A DNA stretch of 14,264 bases from CAVZLD01 sp964522605. GTDB taxonomy: Bacteria > Planctomycetota > Planctomycetia > Pirellulales > Pirellulaceae. A model generated the notes under the pieces. The model made no database searches. It saw only the letters and a list, made by a program, of their open reading frames with translations, and had not been told where the DNA came from. Both the position numbers and the translations under genes were made by a program. Shown piece by piece: positions 6,569 to 12,724 of the stretch (position 1 is the first letter of the stretch; the number at the start of each line of letters is the position of its first letter). The stretch is from assembly GCA_964522605.1 (NCBI GenBank), contig CAZFWV010000163.1, positions 1-14,264 on the forward strand. The letters run 5' to 3'.

Positions 6569-6832
6569 TCAGTCGCCAACAGTCCACGCCAACCAGAGTT
6601 CCTCGGTATTGTACCTTTGGATTCCGCCCAAAGTTTCAGTCAACTGCCCCCAATTCGAGGGACAGCGGACCGGAAGCACCACACGCCCGCCGCAGCCGTC
6701 CCACGCTTCGCCCCTGGTTGCGTCACACACGTTCATCGGGCAACAACAACCGACGCAGGTCTCCCCTGTGTCACTGGGAATGCCACCGCAAGAACAGGGA
6801 TTTGGTGGCTCTTCGCCAAGGAAAGAAACCAA
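6569..6832 (-). CDS. Possible small Cys-rich protein (doubtful)
   Basis: An open - strand frame of 87 codons begins only with a TTG and has no Shine-Dalgarno. What makes it notable is composition: nine Cys within about 45 residues, as CSCGG, CVGCCCPMNVC, a GCGG and an RCPSNW. This could bind metal or be disulfide-rich. A stop lies in frame 9 codons upstream. It could be a remnant of a longer gene, or chance in a GC-rich intergenic sequence. The candidate promoter TACAAT lies inside it, which argues against coding. Confidence 0.2.
   Translation of the reverse strand: MVSFLGEEPPNPCSCGGIPSDTGETCVGCCCPMNVCDATRGEAWDGCGGRVVLPVRCPSNWGQLTETLGGIQRYNTEELWLAWTVGD
6608..6613 (-). promoter_or_regulatory. 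Candidate -10 box for the secreted-protein gene
   Basis: TACAAT on the - strand, about 90 bp before the GTG at 6520. No good -35 is present at normal spacing; a TTGACT occurs 24 bp upstream, which is too far for ordinary sigma-70 spacing. Confidence 0.28.
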
Positions 6833-6920
6833 TAATCGGCAGGAGCGTTGGTCGGAAAATCACCAAGATCGCCAGACGGTGGGCAGCTTCGACGCAGTGC
6901 GACAGGGCCACAACTGTAGT

Positions 6921-6946
6921 AGCCTCCAGCCTCCAGCCTCCAGCCT
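6921..6946. repeat. AGCCTCC heptamer tandem repeat
   Basis: Three exact copies of AGCCTCC followed by a partial AGCCT, starting 14 bp beyond the infA stop region. It is a simple-sequence tract that may vary in copy number. Confidence 0.8.
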
Positions 6947-6960
6947 GTCGGCCTCGCGAA

Positions 6961-7182
6961 TCAGCGTTCGCGGTAGACAATCCGCCCCTTCGACAGATCG
7001 TAGGGCGACAGCTCAACCTTTACACGGTCTCCCGGCACAATACGAATAAAATGCTTTCGCATCTTGCCCGCAACGTGTGCCAGTACTTCCGGACCATCAT
7101 CAACTTGAACACGAAATCGCGTGTTCGCCAGGGCTTGGGTCACTACCCCCTCGACCTCCAGGGCTTCTTCTTTCTTAGCCAT
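6961..7182 (-). CDS. infA: Translation initiation factor IF-1
   Basis: A 73-residue OB-fold (S1-like) protein that binds the 30S A site during initiation. It begins MAKKEEALEVEGVV, with the typical early MAKKExxIExEGxV pattern. It continues FRVQVDDGPEVLAHVAGKMRKHFIRI and VPGDRVKVELSPYDLSKGRIVYR, which match the conserved IF-1 strands (GKMRKxxIRIxxGDxVxVExSPYDLxxGRIxYR). Length equals the family norm. The start ATG at 7182 has GAGAAG upstream. A longer open frame to 7440 exists but runs through the repeat-bearing upstream DNA and is not part of IF-1. It stands apart from ribosomal protein genes. An AT-rich tract at 7205-7260 is the likely promoter region. Confidence 0.96.
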   Translation of the reverse strand: MAKKEEALEVEGVVTQALANTRFRVQVDDGPEVLAHVAGKMRKHFIRIVPGDRVKVELSPYDLSKGRIVYRER

Positions 7183-7204
7183 ACACTTCTCGATCAGACA
7201 CGCT

Positions 7205-7260
7205 CCAACATTATCAGATGCACGGGAAAAGCACGGTAAAATATACCAACTATATAAGGG
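7205..7260 (-). promoter_or_regulatory. AT-rich probable infA promoter region
   Basis: An AT-rich island in otherwise GC-rich DNA, 25-80 bp before infA. On the - strand it offers GATAAT (7215-7210) and TATATT (7245-7240) as -10 candidates. No convincing -35 is present for either, so the exact promoter is not assigned. Confidence 0.35.
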
Positions 7261-7415
7261 CAACGATAGGCTAACGGAATAGCGATTTTGGCAGGGCGTG
7301 CCGTCTCGGGTGCGTGTCAGCTTCTGCCGATCGGCGCTGCAGTCGGACGAGTCAACAGGAGAATCTTGGGGGAAGTTCCCGATGGACGACCCGGGACAGA
7401 GGAACCGAAGGCGGC

Positions 7416-7460
7416 AGACGAGCCGAAGATTGACGAACAAGGAGTTTCGATTGTTGAGGG
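7416..7460 (-). repeat. 45-nt repeat copy A (inverted)
   Basis: The reverse complement of this segment differs from copy B at 4 of 45 positions. The shared core is CTCCTTGTTCGTCAATCT. Being inverted relative to B and C, it could pair with copy B across an 82-nt loop. Confidence 0.82.
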
Positions 7461-7542
7461 AAAGACAGAGTTTGGATTGGCGAGTTGAGAACTGCGAGGG
7501 ACAGAGAATCTGGGCGGCCCGCGCCTGAACCGCCGGACGCTG

Positions 7543-7587
7543 CCCTCAGCAATCGGAACTCCTTGTTCGTCAATCTCCGGCTCCTCT
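7543..7587 (+). repeat. 45-nt repeat copy B
   Basis: Begins CCCTCAGCAATCGGAACTCC. It is in direct orientation with copy C, offset by 59 bp, and differs from it at 5 of 45 positions. Copy A is its inverted counterpart. Confidence 0.85.
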
Positions 7588-7601
7588 GGCCCCGGTCCCT
7601 G

Positions 7602-7646
7602 CCCTCAAAAATCGGAACTCCTTGCTCGTCACTCTCCGGCTCCTCG
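7602..7646 (+). repeat. 45-nt repeat copy C
   Basis: Begins CCCTCAAAAATCGGAACTCC and ends in a CTCCGGCTCCTCG stretch. Direct repeat of copy B with a 14-nt spacer between the two units. Confidence 0.85.
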
Positions 7647-7839
7647 GGCCCTCCAAGTCGGGCGCATGCTGGCTGCGTCCCCGCCATGTCCGGAACACGC
7701 AAGCAGACTCCACTCCACGCGAGCACTGGGGCTTCGACCGACTTCGACGGTGAAACCGACTCGAGATCCGTCGGCCTGCGGCAGGTTTCGGCAAGGCGAG
7801 CCTGTGTTTCCTACATCCGCACGCCGCGTCAGGTCCGAA

Positions 7840-8580
7840 TCATCGACGCATGACGAAGAACGCGTAGCCGTAATACCGAGAGTATCTGGAGAAGACCGAA
7901 ATCTCCTGCCGGGCGTCTTGAAGCACGTCTTCGGCCTCACGAATCCCCTTCCACTTCGGTTCGCATTCGGAAATCCGCTGAGCCAGCGGGTCATAATAGG
8001 ATTCGGTCCAGCACGACTCGGGCAGAATAAAGTGCTCGACCTCGCGATAACCCAGCGAGGATACGATCTTTAGCTTCTTTTCGACGGTGTCGATCTCGGG
8101 ATACGCGCGCCAAAACTCCACAACCTCGGGCGGCGGATCTGCTTCGAGCCACACAGCCTCGCTGACGGCCACGTACCCGCCCGGCTTGACGAACTCCTTC
8201 ACCTTGGCCAACCCCGACTCGAAGCCAATCAAGTAGATCGCCCCTTCGGACCAGATCACATCGAAGCTGGAAGGCTCGAACTCCATTTCGTTCATATCGA
8301 TCTGGATCGTCTCGAGTCGATGTGCGAACCCGGCGTCCGCGGCAGCTTCCCTCACGCGGACAATCATCTGCGGCAGCAGATCCAGCGCTACGACTGTCCC
8401 TGCCGAGCGACGGAGAAGCTCGACGGTCTGCACGCCCGGGCCGCATCCGATGTCCAGGATTCGGGGCTCGGGCGGCAGATCTTTCATCATCTCAAAGGCC
8501 TTCCGGGTATACGCGTTGTCACCAGGGCCTGCCCGGGGAAGCGTGCCAAACAGTTCGAGAAAGTAGTCCATGCGGTCCAT
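7840..8580 (-). CDS. Class I SAM-dependent methyltransferase
   Basis: A 246-residue cytoplasmic methyltransferase with a Rossmann-like fold. Motif I is ILDIGCGPGVQT at 41-52. The acidic end of strand 2 is Asp67 (VVALD). The SFDVIWSEGAIYLIG segment at 105-119 and FVKPGGYVAVSE at 130-141 are the later core strands. The C-terminal third (EVEHFILPESCWTESYYDPL and a Tyr-rich SRYSRYYGYAFFVMR) probably shapes the acceptor site. It resembles the broad methyltransf_25/UbiE-like group; a small-molecule substrate is likely but cannot be named. The ATG at 8580 has GGAG 7 nt upstream. A second ATG at 8571 is possible. No operon partner is near: infA is about 650 bp away and the secreted-protein gene about 380 bp. 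Confidence 0.85.
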   Translation of the reverse strand: MDRMDYFLELFGTLPRAGPGDNAYTRKAFEMMKDLPPEPRILDIGCGPGVQTVELLRRSAGTVVALDLLPQMIVRVREAAADAGFAHRLETIQIDMNEMEFEPSSFDVIWSEGAIYLIGFESGLAKVKEFVKPGGYVAVSEAVWLEADPPPEVVEFWRAYPEIDTVEKKLKIVSSLGYREVEHFILPESCWTESYYDPLAQRISECEPKWKGIREAEDVLQDARQEISVFSRYSRYYGYAFFVMRR

Positions 8581-8728
8581 GCTACATCTCCATGCTGCAT
8601 CTCGGTTTGAAATGTCCTGTGTACCGCGCAGTGTCCATACTTCAACACAAACGGAATGATTCTATCAACTTCGTCCACAATTCCGCATCGCAGACTGCGG
8701 TGAGCCGATCCGGAGATGGGTCCGATTT

Positions 8729-8801
8729 TCGTTTAACGGCAAGCCAAAGGCGTCGGCGGGTAGGCAACAGAAACCGACGCCTTCGGCTTGCCGTTAAACG
8801 A
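8729..8801. repeat. Long palindrome, 28-bp arms
   Basis: Arms 8729-8756 and 8774-8801 pair at 27 of 28 positions, with a 17-nt loop. The arm contains CGTTTAACGGCAAGCC and GGCGTCGG. The only mismatch is CCAAAGG against CCGAAGG. No U-run follows on either strand, so it is not a standard terminator. It is probably a dispersed palindromic element; copy number cannot be judged here. Confidence 0.88.
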
Positions 8802-8842
8802 GTTGCGTGTTTCCGCCGTTGATTGTGGACCGTGACCCAACG

Positions 8843-8876
8843 GGGAGCTACCGCACCCGGGATGAGGGTCGCTCCC
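8843..8876. repeat. Nested short inverted repeat
   Basis: GGGAGC (8843-8848) pairs with GCTCCC (8871-8876), and inside it ACCC (8855-8858) pairs with GGGT (8866-8869). It lies downstream of the 8963-9406 gene on the - strand. It lacks a U-tract; function unknown. Confidence 0.4.
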
Positions 8877-8962
8877 ATTGATCAAACGTTTCGTGTCGCT
8901 TCCCGTGCTTCAAGCCTCGCACGCATCGGAACTCGCTTGCCCAATCGGCCCCGGTCACGCTG

Positions 8963-9406
8963 TCATTCATAGACTTCCGCCACGGCGGGAGCCGAAGCCT
9001 GGCCGCTCGGCCCAAAAGCTTGCGCACAGATTTCGCCGTAAGAGTAATTGTATATCGTTACGTACGCAAAACTCGCATCCGACCTGAGGGATACGGTCCC
9101 GACGATGCTGCCACCAAAATCCACCGTCCATTCCGTCGGATCGCCAACAACATTTCGAACGGTCCCGGTGACAACCAGGTATCCACCATAGAGACGTGCG
9201 CACAGACCTCGAATTGTTGGTCGAGCACCTGGTGCGGGCTTCGCGATGGAATCGGGAATCGTCAAGCTCGCTCCTTCGTCTTCGGAAACAGCGATCTGTG
9301 CGGCATGGGCCGGGCCGTAAAACGGCTGCTCTACGCCGATGAAGGTCGCTGCCAAAACAAGAACGATCCACACCCCCTTCGCAATTGACTGATTCGATGG
9401 ACTCAT
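8963..9406 (-). CDS. Small secreted protein with one Ig-like beta domain
   Basis: 147 residues, no named family recognised. The N terminus is a signal peptide: Lys10, a hydrophobic core VWIVLVLAATFIGV (12-25) and an AHA-AQ cleavage site after residue 35. The mature part of about 112 residues ends in a beta-rich block from about 75 to 143. Its features are VTGTVRN, a WTVDFGGSIVGTVSL strand pair, ASFAYVTIYN and GEICAQAFGPSGQASAPA. This resembles a single Ig-like module of the kind found in tandem in large planctomycete surface proteins (inference). Two Cys (69 and 128) could form a disulfide after export. The ATG at 9406 has a very strong AGGAGG 6 nt upstream, so high translation is expected. 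It follows the kinase gene on the same strand after 234 bp. Confidence 0.75.
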   Translation of the reverse strand: MSPSNQSIAKGVWIVLVLAATFIGVEQPFYGPAHAAQIAVSEDEGASLTIPDSIAKPAPGARPTIRGLCARLYGGYLVVTGTVRNVVGDPTEWTVDFGGSIVGTVSLRSDASFAYVTIYNYSYGEICAQAFGPSGQASAPAVAEVYE

Positions 9407-9640
9407 TACTCCCCTCCTAATACGTCAGTTCGTGTCAAATCCTGTCGGAGGCGGCGATTGCCACGACGATTGATCCACAAACCTCGAGCGGAGCCGACGG
9501 GCCGTGCGGCCTGATGGCAAGTCGGTCAAACGGCTTCGTGGAGAATCAAAGGCACCGTCTCCACGTCGGGTATCGGACTTCAACGTGACCGACTTCCGAG
9601 ATTTGTCTGGCGCTGTCCGGACCGAGAGAATCGGACAACG
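9407..9640. other. Gap between the kinase and the small secreted protein
   Basis: 234 bp with no credible gene. It contains the strong ribosome site of the secreted-protein gene and, next to the kinase stop, a TGTCCG/CGGACA hairpin (9614-9619 with 9632-9637) without a U-tract that may be a weak terminator. Nothing else is identified. Confidence 0.45.
9614..9637 (-). terminator. Weak hairpin after the kinase gene
   Basis: TGTCCG (9614-9619) pairs with CGGACA (9632-9637), just beyond the kinase stop on the - strand. There is no U-run, so a terminator role is only possible. Confidence 0.25.
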
Positions 9641-11941
9641 TCACATTTCATCCGACGTGATCGCGGTTGGTGGCTCAGCCAACGCAACGGGCATGACCGT
9701 TCGGTCGGCCGCCGTGCGAACCGTCGTTGGGCGCGGACGTTGAAGTAGGGCCTGGAAGCGCGGAATCCCTTCCAATCGATGGAAGGGATCGCTGAGTATC
9801 GCACTGTGGCGCCCCAGATCATGACCGCGGTCATATGCCTGCTCAAGATAAGTCAGGCATTCCTCGATCAAGACGGGAGACGAATCAATTTCGGCGATAA
9901 TTCCGGCGAGTTTTGCCGCAAAGAAGAAGGTCGCCGCATCCTCCGGGTTCAGACGAATCACTTCCCGGATCGCAGCCAGACCTTCTCGTGGAACGTAATG
10001 ACCATCCGTCATCCGAAATCGCTCTAGTTCCAGAATCGCCAGATTGAGGTGCGGTTGGTACATCTGGGGATCCAGCTTCCGGGCGCGCCGAAGCGCCTGC
10101 TCGGCTTTCTCGATCTGCTGTTCATATCGCTCCAAATTGCTCGCGTGATCGCCCGCGAGCAGCATGACGCAATACGCCAGATTATTCCAGACAGTTGCTG
10201 ACTCGTAATTGTCAGCTAGGACTCTTCTCAACACGCTGGATGCCATTTCTGGCTGTCGGCTCCTTATGTGGCAATAGGCCTTTGCACTCTGGATCTCGGG
10301 ATCATCTCGGAGACGGGCGGCAAAGCGTAGATCGCGGACAGCATTTTCGAGAAGCTCCTCTTCACCATCGATCAGGAAGAGGTGTACGGACGCGGCGGCG
10401 CGGGCGAGATAGGGATCGGCGGAGTCGGCAGGAGTGCCAATGGACTCGGTGAAGGTCTCGATCGATTTCCGTAACTCTCCTCGCTTGAACTCTTGAACTC
10501 CGAGCTCAAATTGCCGCTGTCGCCGTGGAACCGGATCCATCCCCGACAAAAAGAAGAGAGCCGGGACAAGGGCAACGGCAAGCACGAGTACGAGCGTTGT
10601 GCGTCGGCACCGACGAATGCGCCGCGCCAGGAAATTCCGGCCGAAGCCAGCGGAAGGCAACTGATCTAGAACGACCGCCATCGAAGTGGGGCGACGCTGT
10701 GGATCAAACTGCAGGCATTGTTGAACCAACTGAGAGAGCTGAGAATCCGCGTCGGGATGAAGCAAGCCGACTGCACCGACGCTTGTTGCCTGAGCATCAA
10801 GCAGACGCCCCGCCATGGCTTCACGATCCGGATCTTCCAAGTCGATTTCGAACGGAACACGTCCCGTCAAGAGCTCGTAAAGGAGACAGCCGAAGGCGTA
10901 CACATCCGATCGCTCATCAACTCGTTGTTGGGGATCGGCCTGCAGCAGGTATGCTCGCAAACGTTCCGGCGCAACATATGGAACCGTCCAACCAATGAGA
11001 GCAGAGCATGCGGGATGGCCAAACGCGAGATTGAAGTCAACCAACAACGGAGTCGCATCGGTCGCGAGAACAACATTGGAGGGCTTGAGATCGCCGTGGA
11101 TCACACCGCGTTGATGTGCATGGTGCAGTGCCTCAGCAATTTGACGCGCAATCATGACGATCCCGTCGACATACGTTGCGTCCGGTGAAATCGCCGGTGT
11201 TTTGGCGAGCGAATGATAACGATCTCCGGGTCGAATGCGGCAGCGAGCCGCGTCGAGGATGACCGAAGCCCGGCGCGGCACGTTGTCGTCTGCAAACGCA
11301 AACTGAATCAACTCGCGCAGAGTACTTCGGCCGACAAACGGCATCCACAGAGAATGGACACCGGTCTGCGGATCGTGCCGTTGGTCGTAGATCGGCACGA
11401 TGTTCGGATGATTCAGCCGCCCGAGTACCTCGGCTTCCGGCAACGCCTGAAATGTCACCTTCGCAACCGCTTGTCGTCCTCCCAACTGCTCCTGCGAACA
11501 CAAGTAAACGCGCGCGAAGGCTCCCTGACCGATGACTTCCTCCACCCGCCCATCGAACAGCCGATCGCCGGGCTCCGGCCATGCCTGATGTCCAAGGTTC
11601 CACTGTGGAATCAGATTCCGGCGGGCGTATTCGTCGGTTTGGATGCATTCCATCAACTCGCGCCGGACGATGGGAAATTGTTCACAAAAGGCACTCACGT
11701 CGACGCGTTCACCTTCTTCTCGTCGAAGGAAGTACTCCTCATAGGCCAAATCGATAACCAGAGACGGATAGCAGGCAACGGAAGGATGGTCGGCCAGAAA
11801 GCCGGCGGCATTCGGTGTCCGAGTGCGTTGCCATTGCTGACAGACTTCGGAGATGCGATCCTTCTGCCTTTGATAATCGGCCGGTTGGCCCGACGACCGA
11901 CGGTCGTCCCCGAGCGGGGATTTACTCTCCTCGGCAGTCAC
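9641..11941 (-). CDS. Membrane Ser/Thr protein kinase with C-terminal TPR region
   Basis: 766 residues from a GTG that overlaps the sigma-factor stop as GTGA. A longer frame to 12097 lies wholly within the sigma gene. Residues about 25-110 match the N-terminal region usual in planctomycete kinases (LAYEEYFLRREEGE, FCEQFP). The kinase domain is about 126-428: glycine loop GQGAFARV (138-145), Lys161, Glu169, catalytic HGDLKPSN (282-289), metal-binding DFN in place of DFG (302-304) and APE (324-326). All catalytic residues (Lys161, Glu169, Asp284, Asn289, Asp302) are present, so activity is expected. HGD lacks the Arg of HRD. A basic stretch precedes one membrane helix (448-466). Residues 478-733 are TPR-like (NLAYCVMLL, LNLAILELERF, LNPEDAATFFFAAKL) and probably periplasmic. 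The likely target is the coupled sigma factor (inference). GGAG lies 9 nt before the GTG. Confidence 0.92.
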   Translation of the reverse strand: MTAEESKSPLGDDRRSSGQPADYQRQKDRISEVCQQWQRTRTPNAAGFLADHPSVACYPSLVIDLAYEEYFLRREEGERVDVSAFCEQFPIVRRELMECIQTDEYARRNLIPQWNLGHQAWPEPGDRLFDGRVEEVIGQGAFARVYLCSQEQLGGRQAVAKVTFQALPEAEVLGRLNHPNIVPIYDQRHDPQTGVHSLWMPFVGRSTLRELIQFAFADDNVPRRASVILDAARCRIRPGDRYHSLAKTPAISPDATYVDGIVMIARQIAEALHHAHQRGVIHGDLKPSNVVLATDATPLLVDFNLAFGHPACSALIGWTVPYVAPERLRAYLLQADPQQRVDERSDVYAFGCLLYELLTGRVPFEIDLEDPDREAMAGRLLDAQATSVGAVGLLHPDADSQLSQLVQQCLQFDPQRRPTSMAVVLDQLPSAGFGRNFLARRIRRCRRTTLVLVLAVALVPALFFLSGMDPVPRRQRQFELGVQEFKRGELRKSIETFTESIGTPADSADPYLARAAASVHLFLIDGEEELLENAVRDLRFAARLRDDPEIQSAKAYCHIRSRQPEMASSVLRRVLADNYESATVWNNLAYCVMLLAGDHASNLERYEQQIEKAEQALRRARKLDPQMYQPHLNLAILELERFRMTDGHYVPREGLAAIREVIRLNPEDAATFFFAAKLAGIIAEIDSSPVLIEECLTYLEQAYDRGHDLGRHSAILSDPFHRLEGIPRFQALLQRPRPTTVRTAADRTVMPVALAEPPTAITSDEM

Positions 11942-12522
11942 TCGTCCGATCTCCGCATCAGTCTCTGCAGAACGCGCTGAACCGTCTTCTCGCTGACTCC
12001 CAGCTGGTCGGCAACGGAACGATTCGTCATCCCGGCCAGTTTGAGTTGCAGAATGTGCTGGTTTTGAGGCGGCTGAGCGACCAGCATCCGATCCCACTGC
12101 TCGCGGGCGATCGCCAGTTGGCTGGGACTCGCTTGCCGTGCGGCCAACCAGTCTTGTGGCCCCTGATCTGACGATGGCAATTGCCGCTCTTTCGTCACAC
12201 GATACTTGCGGGTGGCCATACGTCGCCGATGCTCATCCACAACCTTGTTGCGTGCCATGCGCTGCAGCAGCCCAATCAGTTGCTCCGGTCGTCGCAACTC
12301 GCTCCATCGCGCTGGTTGCGCAAAAAAACTCGCCCAAACAGCCTGTGTGAAATCGTCGGAATCAAATTTATCGCGCAACCGACGATTCAGCATTCGTCGT
12401 ACGACACGCAGAACGGCCGGACTGTAAATCCGCACGAGTGCGGCGGCCGCGGGTTGTGAGCCATCGCGCACCTGCCGCAACAGTTCCGTCAGACGTGGAT
12501 TTCCTTCGTTCGAAGCCGACAT
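11938..12522 (-). CDS. ECF-type RNA polymerase sigma factor, kinase-associated
   Basis: 194 residues from the ATG at 12522, which has GGGAGGGAG just upstream. A longer frame from 12570 would bypass this site. Sigma region 2 spans about 25-112: FDSDDFTQAVWASFF (2.2-like, core-binding) and LIGLLQRMARNKVVDEHRRR (2.3-2.4). A linker follows, then region 4 at about 140-190 with the helix-turn-helix LKLAGMTNRSVADQLGVSEKTVQRVLQRL. There is no C-terminal extension and no anti-sigma gene beside it. Instead its TGA overlaps the start of a Ser/Thr kinase (GTGA), implying translational coupling. ECF factors next to Ser/Thr kinases are a known planctomycete arrangement, and in Vibrio EcfP is activated by phosphorylation by PpkT. 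Here the acidic DSDD of region 2.2 is retained, so activation by the same route is not assured. Confidence 0.93.
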   Translation of the reverse strand: MSASNEGNPRLTELLRQVRDGSQPAAAALVRIYSPAVLRVVRRMLNRRLRDKFDSDDFTQAVWASFFAQPARWSELRRPEQLIGLLQRMARNKVVDEHRRRMATRKYRVTKERQLPSSDQGPQDWLAARQASPSQLAIAREQWDRMLVAQPPQNQHILQLKLAGMTNRSVADQLGVSEKTVQRVLQRLMRRSDE

Positions 12523-12525
12523 CCG

Positions 12526-12534
12526 CTCCCTCCC
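12526..12534 (-). promoter_or_regulatory. Ribosome binding site deciding the sigma-factor start
   Basis: GGGAGGGAG on the - strand, 3 nt from the ATG at 12522 measured from its last G, with the GGGAGG core 6 nt away. It fixes the start 16 codons downstream of the longest frame. Confidence 0.65.
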
Positions 12535-12663
12535 GGTCCGCCGGAATCCTATCGATCGTTGCGCCATCAATGAGCCAGGACGACCAACGGAAGTCCGGCG
12601 ATGTTCAGGAGATTTCTCGATCCTGGGGAACTTTGGCGCCGCACGTATGAATAAGTCTCGGGC

Positions 12664-12669
12664 ATTGTA
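12664..12669 (-). promoter_or_regulatory. Candidate -10 box for the sigma-kinase pair
   Basis: TACAAT on the - strand, about 142 bp before the sigma ATG. The bases at -35 distance (GTAGCG) do not match sigma-70, so the promoter could depend on another sigma factor or not exist. Confidence 0.28.
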
Positions 12670-12690
12670 GCGAACCAGGAGCGACTCGCT

Positions 12691-12710
12691 ACCGGGCGGA
12701 AACCGCCGGT
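12691..12710 (-). terminator. Hairpin after the LarA-like gene
   Basis: On the - strand ACCGGCGG and CCGCCCGGT pair around TTT with one bulged C, starting 14 nt beyond the LarA-like stop. A second small palindrome, AGCGACTCGCT (12680-12690), follows. No U-tract, so termination is only suggested. The gap 12571-12724 holds no gene. Confidence 0.4.
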
Positions 12711-12724
12711 CCCCAGGACCCGAC

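Larger units (their letters stand above)
6521..6960. other. Region between infA and the secreted-protein gene
   Basis: About 440 bp without a confident gene. It holds the ribosome site at 6530-6536, a candidate -10 TACAAT (6608-6613, - strand), a doubtful Cys-rich reading frame (6569-6832, - strand) and a heptamer tandem repeat at 6921-6946. No U-tract terminator for infA is seen. Confidence 0.5.
7183..7839. other. 657-bp gene-free region with a repeat cluster
   Basis: No credible gene: the open frames across it are read mainly through repeats and lack family features. It holds the AT-rich infA promoter region, three copies of a 45-nt repeat (7416-7460 inverted, 7543-7587 and 7602-7646 direct) and, near 7774, the small palindrome CCTGCGGCAGG. 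The remaining part, 7650-7839, shows nothing I can identify. Confidence 0.6.
8581..8962. other. Region between secreted-protein gene and SAM methyltransferase
   Basis: About 380 bp with no credible gene. It holds the large palindrome at 8729-8801 and a smaller nested hairpin at 8843-8876 (GGGAGC with GCTCCC, enclosing ACCC with GGGT). A TAGAAT at 8664-8659 on the - strand is a weak -10 candidate for the methyltransferase. Confidence 0.55.

Noticed and set aside
7183..7440. N-terminal extension of IF-1
   Set aside because: IF-1 is complete at 73 residues from the ATG at 7182; the extension crosses the promoter region.
7416..7646. CRISPR array
   Set aside because: Only two direct copies with a 14-nt spacer plus one inverted copy, 45-nt units with about 10% divergence, and no cas genes.
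7485..7853. 122-codon + strand frame as a real gene
   Set aside because: It is largely the translation of the 45-nt repeats, with no ribosome site or family resemblance.
8729..8801. Rho-independent terminator
   Set aside because: No U-run on either side and the arms are longer than usual; a dispersed palindrome is more likely.
11942..12097. 52-codon N-terminal extension of the kinase
   Set aside because: It lies wholly inside the sigma-factor gene; the GTGA overlap gives a better coupled start.
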